Source: an uncultured Porphyromonadaceae bacterium (lineage in GTDB: Bacteria > Bacteroidota > Bacteroidia > Bacteroidales > Muribaculaceae). From it: DNA of 38,057 nt. Position numbers and translations under genes: made by a program. The DNA lies in the NCBI GenBank assembly GCA_902495075.1, contig CABUVO010000036.1:1-38057 (forward strand), read 5' to 3'. The notes below the pieces were generated by a model. The model was given only the letters and a program-made list of their open reading frames with translations, had not been told where the DNA came from and made no database searches. Shown here piece by piece: positions 33,401 to 38,057 of the stretch; within the stretch, counting starts at the first letter, position 1; each line of letters opens with the position of its first letter.

Positions 33401-35368
33401 AAACACATAATCGTCGGGATGAATGGAGCCGTTGCCTTCTATTTCAAGATCCAGACCATCATTGGCAGACACTGCATAGATATCAAAATTATTATCCTGC
33501 CTCAACACCACATCTGCTCGAATATCGCTGAACAACCGCTTGTTATATTCAATGGAATTTACCCTAAGCCTTGCATCGGTCACAGCCCTTCCGCTCAAAG
33601 GATTGAACCCGGCTCCTTCAGCCTGAACCGAAGCTGTTACGCTTCCGATACCAAGAGAAGGCATGAAATAGCCCACGTCAAGTCCGTTGACTTCGGCATC
33701 TATATTGTATTTCTCTGAATTCATGCCTATATGCCCTTTACCGGAGGCATTTCCAGCTGTGCTCGTCAATGTAAAATCAGCTCCATAGTTCTCATGCATC
33801 GCAGAGGCTGTTCCTTCGATATGGAATGCCGGAACCTTTATTTCCGATTCTCCCATGAATTTATTGATAAGGCGGGGATCGGAGATGCGCCCGTTGAAAT
33901 CAACCTCTGCTTCCAGATTCTTTATATCAAGAGGATTATCCGCATACCCATTGGCTTGCAGAGACATCACATCGCGCAAGGATGCCTCAAGGCGATCTAT
34001 GTCTACCGATTCAAGAGAGCCATTCGCCTCAAGCGTTACGTCCAGAGGATTGCGCGCAGGAAGCATCGACGTGTATTCTTTGAGGGAAGGCATGAACGAA
34101 TCTATGTCTGGCATCCCCAGGCGCGCCTCGACATTGACATTCACTGGTGCCTCAGGTTTCAGTTCCATAAGCGCAAACGGAACGTCGGCACTCCCCCTCA
34201 CATAAGAATAGAGCGTGGTGATATCAAGATTCTTTAACGACAATCCGGTCGAATCCACATCAATTCCTCCTTTGCCGCTCACAATCCGCAACCCGCTTCG
34301 TTCTTTAGCCTGCAATCGGGTAATAGGTAATTTCACTGTTGATGATTCGTTGTAAAAATCCTTCATGCCGAGTCCAATCTCCGACACTTCGATGTAGGAG
34401 GCATCAAAGCCTGGAAGGGGGTTGGCTCCTTTCATCGCATAAATGAATTTGAAACTGTCGAGCGATATGGAATCTCCGAGAATCTGCATCGGCGGTCCGG
34501 AAGAAGGCTGGGATTCCGGAGCGGGATGTGCCGCCACCCATTCCGGCGTAGGGGTGTAGTATGCCCCCGAACCATCAGCTACGGAGGCAAGCTTCCAGCT
34601 CACCTTGTTCTTGCCAAGGTCAACCACTCCCTGCTTGAGATTGATATCCCGGGCATTGAGATAAAGAGTATCTATAGTTGGAAGCATTGACATTGCAAAC
34701 GAAAAGTTCTCGAGTTTGAGATCATTTGCTTTGATCAGGAATGGTGTCAAAGAGGAGGAATCCTTCGGGGTCGGTTTCTGTTTCCACACATTCATGTAAA
34801 GCTTGAGATTTCCATTGCGCAGCAAAGCTTTGTTAAGACTTATTTCTCCGGTAGCCATATTCGCAAAGCTCTTATCATCCACATTAAGCAATCCGGCTGC
34901 CACACTCATGATCATGGATGAGTCGGGAGAGACCATGCGGTAGTATCCTTCTTCGAGACTCAACTTTTTGAGTCGCACATCAAGTTTGAGAAGAGGTAGA
35001 ATTTTAACGTCCGCGATCACTTTTTCGGCACGCACCATTGTGTCGGCATGCTGATCAAGCACCAATACCTTCTCAAGACTGACATCAAGAGGAAACGAAA
35101 GTCTGAATCTTCCTATGTCAACCTTCATCCCTGTGGATTTATACACATAATCACAAGCTATGTTCTTTACAAATGTCTGAACCGGAGGTATATAAAGAAA
35201 CACCGGTATGAGAAGAACCACGATGACAATCCACATCAGGGTTTTCAACGTGCGTCTGAGCCACGTCGTTTTTATGAGATGCTTCTTGTTTCGCGTCTCC
35301 TTTCCAACCGCTTTATCTGAGGCGGCATCATTTATTTCCACCTTCTCAGGACCCTTGTTTTCTTCCAT
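30461..35368 (-). CDS. tamB: TamB: AsmA-like translocation and assembly module protein
   Basis: The 1635-residue protein has one N-terminal membrane helix (about 40-62) and then a very long periplasmic beta-rich domain forming the hydrophobic groove of TamB/YhdP-like bridge proteins. The C-terminal TamB (DUF490) domain is recognisable by SYNFQNYMGDMRLNG-like strands, NPKLNITATDDMKANV and the LLLTGQY region, followed by a C-terminal barrel-like part (LSFGVDQYD, KVSKSLFNNRFKIQVGG). It spans the periplasm, carrying lipids between membranes and working with TamL. It overlaps VanZ at its start and tamL at its end, so all three genes are one operon. Confidence 0.93.
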   Translation of the reverse strand: MEENKGPEKVEINDAASDKAVGKETRNKKHLIKTTWLRRTLKTLMWIVIVVLLIPVFLYIPPVQTFVKNIACDYVYKSTGMKVDIGRFRLSFPLDVSLEKVLVLDQHADTMVRAEKVIADVKILPLLKLDVRLKKLSLEEGYYRMVSPDSSMIMSVAAGLLNVDDKSFANMATGEISLNKALLRNGNLKLYMNVWKQKPTPKDSSSLTPFLIKANDLKLENFSFAMSMLPTIDTLYLNARDINLKQGVVDLGKNKVSWKLASVADGSGAYYTPTPEWVAAHPAPESQPSSGPPMQILGDSISLDSFKFIYAMKGANPLPGFDASYIEVSEIGLGMKDFYNESSTVKLPITRLQAKERSGLRIVSGKGGIDVDSTGLSLKNLDITTLYSYVRGSADVPFALMELKPEAPVNVNVEARLGMPDIDSFMPSLKEYTSMLPARNPLDVTLEANGSLESVDIDRLEASLRDVMSLQANGYADNPLDIKNLEAEVDFNGRISDPRLINKFMGESEIKVPAFHIEGTASAMHENYGADFTLTSTAGNASGKGHIGMNSEKYNIDAEVNGLDVGYFMPSLGIGSVTASVQAEGAGFNPLSGRAVTDARLRVNSIEYNKRLFSDIRADVVLRQDNNFDIYAVSANDGLDLEIEGNGSIHPDDYVFDMTARIRDLDLQKIGMSPELSNGKGTIYINGTASPDRWLYAADLKLVDFDWNLPNQYIHLPGGVTARIDATEYSTSADIDSYMTSVAFRSPSGLKMLVDGMTKATDEIMSQVKDRDLQMDSISAVLPPFTLSLNASGKGLLNQFLVPSGMNIDTVYGSIGKDSLFYGNIAARRFTSGSINIDSLDIALKERRNLLDYKIHMGNRPGTLDEFAQVNLNGYLGSNRLGAFLTQRNLQGKTGYRIGLTAAVQDSTVSVHFTPLKSTIAYLPWTLNDDNFIDYNLNNMKVDANLMAKSSESSILLRTEPTSSGIDALHMKLDNIKIEDFLSMSLLAPPITGAVDSDIQVLYDGSTLSGSGTLGIRQFTYEKNNLGDFNLNLKAGMAHDGSTDVTASMLVNGEPAIAAYANLKNDSVGGLTPDSIGLRLTEFPLKLANPFLGNMAALSGRLNGDMRMDGSFAKPILNGYISFADASVYIPMAGCKLGFDTVPVGVVNSVVDFDQFDIYGVNANPITINGSVDASSFSNILLNLGINARNCQLIKSDSRSKADLFGKLFINLDGSVKGSMSMMDIKANLDILGTTDVTYRLNMAPSEITGGSSDNVVKFVNFNDTTQVVKADSVAPASSMRIRAGLTISPGTQAIVLLSSNGSDRVQLQPTASLNYFQNYMGDMRLNGTLTLGNGFARYSIPVIGEKMFTFNPSSQVTWSGDLMNPKLNITATDDMKANVTQGSNSRLVNFLVTLKATGSLSSPNVNFDLSTDDDLSLQNELQSMSADQRQTQAMNLLLTGQYTGQNIKTNSASALSTGMLYGYLASTLNKWAAQNIRGVDLSFGVDQYDRIQDGASSTQTSYSYKVSKSLFNNRFKIQVGGNYSTDASADENLSQNLISDISAEYVLKQTETVNMSVRLFRHTGFESILEGEITETGAGFVLKRKLNNLLHIFRFGRGRKKEKNDTTAVMESAMPKDTTVNDNSAVVRKEDGNE

Positions 35369-35765
35369 CGTGCAATCGTGTGAATAAATTCCATAATACA
35401 GCTACCAGGACAGCTCCAGCTGCATCTGCCAATATGTCGTAAATATCAAAAGACCTGCCAACATCCATGCTCCCTTGAATAAATTCTATACTTATACCGA
35501 ACAGAATCACCGCCAGCATTGCGACAACTGTAAAGAAGCCCCGCAACGGATGCCAGTTTACCACTCTTGATTTATCAACATAGATCATGAGGAGAAGCCC
35601 CCCGAACATTATTGCGTGAACGACCTTGTCTGCTCCGGGAAACAGTTCCGGCTTCATATCCCCAAGCGGGCGCGGAGCGAGCGTAAGCCATAAAATAGCC
35701 GCCGTGGTGACTGCCGTCAGGAGCCACGGTGGTAACTTCTCGATTATACGCTGCGCTCTATTCAT
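35346..35765 (-). CDS. VanZ family membrane protein
   Basis: The 139-residue protein has four membrane segments (about 13-27, 46-62, 75-95, 110-128) and the VanZ-family marks FPGADKVVHAIMFGGL and EFIQGSMDVGRSFDIYDILADAAGA. VanZ-like proteins are common in Bacteroidota, mostly outside any vancomycin cluster, and their function is not established; no van genes are nearby, so resistance should not be inferred. Its end overlaps tamB by 23 bases, which ties it to the TamB/TamL envelope operon. Confidence 0.9.
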   Translation of the reverse strand: MNRAQRIIEKLPPWLLTAVTTAAILWLTLAPRPLGDMKPELFPGADKVVHAIMFGGLLLMIYVDKSRVVNWHPLRGFFTVVAMLAVILFGISIEFIQGSMDVGRSFDIYDILADAAGAVLVAVLWNLFTRLHDGRKQGS

Positions 35766-35805
35766 AATAAGTTGAATGTAAAGAAACAGAATTTATGTTA
35801 ATATA

Positions 35806-35839
35806 ACAAAAAAAGCAAAGGATTTTCTCCTCTGCTTTT
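35806..35839 (-). terminator. intrinsic terminator after rpsO
   Basis: On the minus strand AAAAGCAGAGGA (35828-35839) pairs with TCCTTTGCTTTT (35811-35822) through 12 bases with one G-U pair and a five-base loop, then a T run. It closes the rpsO unit before VanZ. Confidence 0.85.
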
Positions 35840-35862
35840 AAAATTTTTACGAAACCACAGAA

Positions 35863-36138
35863 TTATTTTCTGATTCCGAGCTCCTTCTTGGCGATGATCG
35901 CACGATAACGATTGATATCTTTGCGAATCAGATAATCAAGAAGGCTACGGCGCTGACCAACAAGAGCCTTGAGGGCACGAGCGGTGGTGAAGTCCTTATG
36001 GTTCTCTTTAAGATGCTCGGTAAGGTGTTTGATACGAACCGAGAAAAGAGCAATCTGGCTTTCAGGGCTACCTGTATCTGTAGGACCCTGGCCGTAAGTC
36101 TCGAAAATGTGTTTCTTTTCTTCTGCTGAAAGATGCAT
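35863..36138 (-). CDS. rpsO: 30S ribosomal protein S15 (uS15)
   Basis: S15 binds the 16S rRNA central domain early in 30S assembly. The 91-residue protein has the conserved GSPESQIALFSVRIKHLTEHL, HKDF...ALVGQRRSLLDYL and KDINRYRAII segments and a normal length. It is monocistronic between a full-consensus promoter and a terminator. Its leader of about 90 bases carries hairpin-forming sequence; S15 represses its own translation in several phyla. Confidence 0.97.
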   Translation of the reverse strand: MHLSAEEKKHIFETYGQGPTDTGSPESQIALFSVRIKHLTEHLKENHKDFTTARALKALVGQRRSLLDYLIRKDINRYRAIIAKKELGIRK

Positions 36139-36229
36139 AATTGAGAGAATTTAAATGATTAATGATAAAACTTTTCTTTGAAAAGCCTACAGAGGCTCTC
36201 TCAGCCTTTTCTGCCACTTTTCTTAAAAA
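36139..36229 (-). promoter_or_regulatory. rpsO 5' leader (candidate autoregulatory leader)
   Basis: The transcript from the promoter at 36236-36266 has about 90 leader bases. They contain GGCT and AGCC elements around GAGAG (plus-strand bases about 36192-36206) and an AAAAGGCT/AGGCTTTT near-dyad. S15 leaders are known but differ between phyla, so the assignment is tentative. Confidence 0.3.
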
Positions 36230-36235
36230 GCGCTG

Positions 36236-36266
36236 CAAAATTACGAAATAAATCGATAACGGCAAA
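36236..36266 (-). promoter_or_regulatory. rpsO promoter
   Basis: On the minus strand TTTG (36263-36266) is followed after 19 bases by TAATTTTG (36236-36243), a full consensus match. It is back to back with the rplU promoter; the two -33 elements are 16 bases apart. Confidence 0.75.
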
Positions 36267-36282
36267 ATTTAACACCATATAA

Positions 36283-36314
36283 TTTGCTCTTCATCACAAT
36301 TTTTATTAATTTTG
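36283..36314 (+). promoter_or_regulatory. rplU-rpmA promoter
   Basis: TTTG (36283-36286) and TAATTTTG (36307-36314) are spaced by 20 bases, a full consensus match. The start near 36321 gives a leader of about 79 bases before rplU. Confidence 0.78.
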
Positions 36315-36399
36315 CATCGCATTTTTCCGCCAAGGCTCGAAAAAGCGAGGCTCAGCGAAGTCTCCGCCCAACGGATTCATTTATAATTCAATAGTTTAA

Positions 36400-36723
36400 A
36401 TGTACGCTATCGTAGAAATTAAGGGACAGCAGTTCAAAGCCGAAGAAGGCAAATATCTGTATGTTCACTATCTCGGCGAGGAAACAAAAGAGGGCGACGC
36501 AGTCGCTTTCGACAAGGTTCTCCTCCTTGATGCCGACGGCGATGTAAAAGTCGGTGCGCCTGCCGTTGAAGGTGCAAAAGTGGAATGTGAAGTCCTTACT
36601 CCCCTCGTAAAGGGCGAGAAAGTGATCGTATTCAAGAAGAAACGCCGCAAAGGCTATCGTCGCAAAAACGGTCATCGTCAGTTCTTCTCCAAAGTGTTAA
36701 TTAAAAAAATTGTAACCGCTTAA
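36400..36723 (+). CDS. rplU: 50S ribosomal protein L21 (bL21)
   Basis: The 107-residue protein begins MYAIVEIKGQQFKAEEG, the classic L21 start, and ends with KKKRRKGYRRKNGHRQ, the conserved basic C-terminal motif that contacts 23S rRNA. Length is as expected. It is followed after 15 bases by rpmA, the standard rplU-rpmA operon. Confidence 0.97.
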   Translation: MYAIVEIKGQQFKAEEGKYLYVHYLGEETKEGDAVAFDKVLLLDADGDVKVGAPAVEGAKVECEVLTPLVKGEKVIVFKKKRRKGYRRKNGHRQFFSKVLIKKIVTA

Positions 36724-36738
36724 AACCGTAGATAAGAA

Positions 36739-36999
36739 ATGGCACATAAGAAAGGTGTCGGTAGTTCTAAGAACGGCCGCGAATCAGAAAGCAAACGACT
36801 TGGAGTCAAAATCTTCGGTGGTTCATACTGCAAGGCAGGCAACATCATCAAACGTCAGCGTGGCACAGTGCACCATCCCGGTCTCAACGTAGGCATGGGT
36901 AGGGATCACACACTCTTCGCCCTCATCGACGGAATCGTGGTGTTCTCCACCGGCAAAGAGGGTCGCAAGTTCATCAACGTGCAGCCCAAAGAAGCGTAA
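36739..36999 (+). CDS. rpmA: 50S ribosomal protein L27 (bL27)
   Basis: The 86-residue protein starts MAHKKGVGSSKNGRESESK, so the N-terminal tail that reaches the peptidyl transferase centre is present without the cleavable extension found in Firmicutes. LGVKIFGGSYCKAGNIIKRQRG and HPGLNVGMGRDHTLFAL are diagnostic in pieces (for example QRGT and GMGRDHTLFAL). It is co-transcribed with rplU and ends at a long A/T hairpin. Confidence 0.97.
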   Translation: MAHKKGVGSSKNGRESESKRLGVKIFGGSYCKAGNIIKRQRGTVHHPGLNVGMGRDHTLFALIDGIVVFSTGKEGRKFINVQPKEA

Positions 37000-37019
37000 C
37001 ACTTCTTTTTAGTTAATAA

Positions 37020-37084
37020 TTAATAATTAATGGTTAATAGTTGTTCTGACACTTTGTCGGAAACTATTAACCATTAATTATTAA
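37020..37084. terminator. long hairpin with A/T-rich 23-bp arms between rpmA and the phosphodiesterase gene
   Basis: The arms 37020-37042 and 37062-37084 are perfect 23-base inverted copies, and the loop can add TTC/GAA and GACA/TGTC pairs (37044-37062), so nearly the whole 65 bases fold on themselves. The right arm is followed by a further partial copy (TTAACCATTA). It lies between convergent genes and probably stops transcription, although it lacks a GC core. Confidence 0.65.
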
Positions 37085-37095
37085 CCATTATTTGA

Positions 37096-37935
37096 TCAGT
37101 ATTTCACGTTGATCCAGGGGGCATTCTTCTCAGCCCAGTCCTTCTGCTGGATTGGAATATCCGTACATAGATAATCTGCCCCGAGGTAAACGCCCAGCAT
37201 GAAATCCTCTATCGACTGCCCAGGCCATAGGCTCACAGTCAACCCCTCCTTATGAGCGAGCTTGACAGCCTCCCGTGAAGTTCCTCCCATTTTAGAGCCG
37301 AGCCGCTTAATCCCAAGCCCCTTGCAAAGATTGACAGTGGCTTTACTCACGGGATCACTTGTGATAAGAAGAAGGTCGGCATCGGGATGGCGTTGCTGCA
37401 TACATCTTAACGAACGCGTATCCGACGACGTGAAAATAAACTCAGCATCCTTAGGCTTCTTTGCCATCACCTTTTTATATAGCTTGTCGACATATTCCGG
37501 CAATTTATCTTCCGGATATAGATCCGATGGATTTGTTTTCATTTCAAACTCTACGTATAATCCGGGTTTGTCTTTAAGAAAATCCATCAGTTCATCAAGA
37601 GTAATCATCTTGTTCCCCTTCTTGGTGTCAAGCCGGCGCAACTCAGCAAGAGTTTTCTCTTCAACGGCACCGACGCCATTGGTTGTGCGCTCCAGTTTGC
37701 TGTCGTGGGTCACAATCAACTCCCCATCCTTGGTTATGCGGATATCGGTCTCATAACCGGTGTATCCCGCCCTATGGCTCGCCTTAAATGCCTCCATTGT
37801 GTTCTCATCGTGTTCCATCCGACCTCCACGATGCGAAAAAACGCGCACCTGCTGTGTCTGAGCAACAGACATTGCAGCAAAAAGAGCCATCGCACATGCC
37901 GCGATACTTACCTTACATTCAAATTTCATTTTCAT
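37096..37935 (-). CDS. secreted glycerophosphodiester phosphodiesterase family protein
   Basis: The 279-residue protein has a signal peptide (cut after VAQ, about residue 26) and a GDPD TIM-barrel domain. The catalytic motifs are FSHRGG (His35, Arg36), HDENT at 42-46 and YETDIRITKDGELIVTHD (Glu62, Asp64, His77), with EFEMK for metal binding later. Such enzymes split glycerophosphodiesters from phospholipid breakdown into glycerol 3-phosphate and an alcohol in the periplasm. The 'RMEHDENT' context rather than the usual 'PENT' is a small variation. It is monocistronic; ATGs at codons 1 and 3 are both possible. Confidence 0.92.
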   Translation of the reverse strand: MKMKFECKVSIAACAMALFAAMSVAQTQQVRVFSHRGGRMEHDENTMEAFKASHRAGYTGYETDIRITKDGELIVTHDSKLERTTNGVGAVEEKTLAELRRLDTKKGNKMITLDELMDFLKDKPGLYVEFEMKTNPSDLYPEDKLPEYVDKLYKKVMAKKPKDAEFIFTSSDTRSLRCMQQRHPDADLLLITSDPVSKATVNLCKGLGIKRLGSKMGGTSREAVKLAHKEGLTVSLWPGQSIEDFMLGVYLGADYLCTDIPIQQKDWAEKNAPWINVKY

Positions 37936-37955
37936 TTTAGCTATGGATTAGTTGT

Positions 37956-37989
37956 TAGTAAAAAGAGAGCTCCGAAAACCGGAACTCTC
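37956..37989 (-). terminator. intrinsic terminator after the tRNA-Asn gene
   Basis: On the minus strand GAGAGTTCCG pairs with CGGAGCTCTC (37980-37989 with 37965-37974) through 10 bases with one G-U pair around GTTTT, followed by TTTTTAC. Confidence 0.8.
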
Positions 37990-37994
37990 CCTTG

Positions 37995-38057
37995 CGCTTC
38001 AGGATGGGCTTGAACCAACGACCCCCTGATTAACAGTCAGGTGCTCTAACCAACTGA
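37995..38057 (-). tRNA. tRNA-Asn (anticodon GTT), 5' part outside window
   Basis: On the minus strand the D-arm (TCAGTTGGTTAGAGCA), the anticodon arm CCTGA-CTGTTAA-TCAGG with anticodon GTT (38032-38034), a five-base variable loop and the T-arm with loop TTCAAGC are all present. The 3' acceptor strand follows and CCA is not encoded. The T stem seems to have one mismatch. The 5' acceptor strand and the start lie beyond the end of the window. Confidence 0.92.

Noticed and set aside
35346..35765. Vancomycin or teicoplanin resistance from VanZ
   Set aside because: No other van gene is nearby and VanZ-family proteins are common in Bacteroidota without resistance.
36068..36265. 65-codon minus-strand frame overlapping the rpsO start and leader
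   Set aside because: It crosses the rpsO promoter and leader and overlaps the well-conserved start of S15.

Overview
The window looks like chromosomal DNA of a Bacteroidales bacterium, most plausibly a gut member such as Muribaculaceae; the family is an inference, the order is better supported. The signs are repeated matches to the Bacteroidota promoter (TTTG, about 20 bases, TAnnTTTG), several of them near perfect; a PorQ-type protein; a lipoprotein BamA-like barrel (TamL) beside TamB; a diadenylate cyclase next to dihydropteroate synthase; and a histidine kinase with periplasmic TPRs. There is no phage, insertion sequence or CRISPR array. No gene-free stretch exceeds about 250 bases.

Layout. 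1-532: the end of an unrecognised gene and a small four-helix membrane protein. 533-779: a 33-bp tandem repeat carrying dyads that runs into the promoter of a DUF4143-type AAA ATPase (780-2177). 2186-3818 (minus): folP-cdaA. 4061-8991 (plus): rplS, gpmI, a 5'-nucleotidase-family hydrolase and a NagZ-like GH3 lipoprotein. 8993-11300 (minus): efp, a family 2 glycosyltransferase and radC as one overlapping operon. 11480-11635: rpmH. 11716-15249 (minus): rsgA, a TPR sensor kinase and a NarL-type regulator. 15471-16192: a small winged-helix protein facing a TonB-C-domain protein across a perfect 30-bp palindrome.

16313-24377 (minus) is the most unusual part. Five tightly packed genes, behind one strong promoter, all encode exported or membrane proteins. 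In transcription order they are a 957-residue protein with four NPCBM-like modules, one of which holds a glycine-zipper insertion; a CHASE2-like sensor with four membrane helices; a small beta-rich secreted protein; a secreted WD40-caspase protein with an intact His/Cys dyad and an EF-hand loop; and a small secreted helical protein. I read this as a candidate envelope-located sensor-protease system whose function I do not know.

24568-37935: porQ; a small single-helix protein; typA; a VanZ-tamB-tamL operon (35765 to 28141, minus) for outer-membrane assembly; then rpsO divergent from rplU-rpmA with two back-to-back promoters; and a secreted glycerophosphodiesterase. The window ends inside a tRNA-Asn gene on the minus strand.
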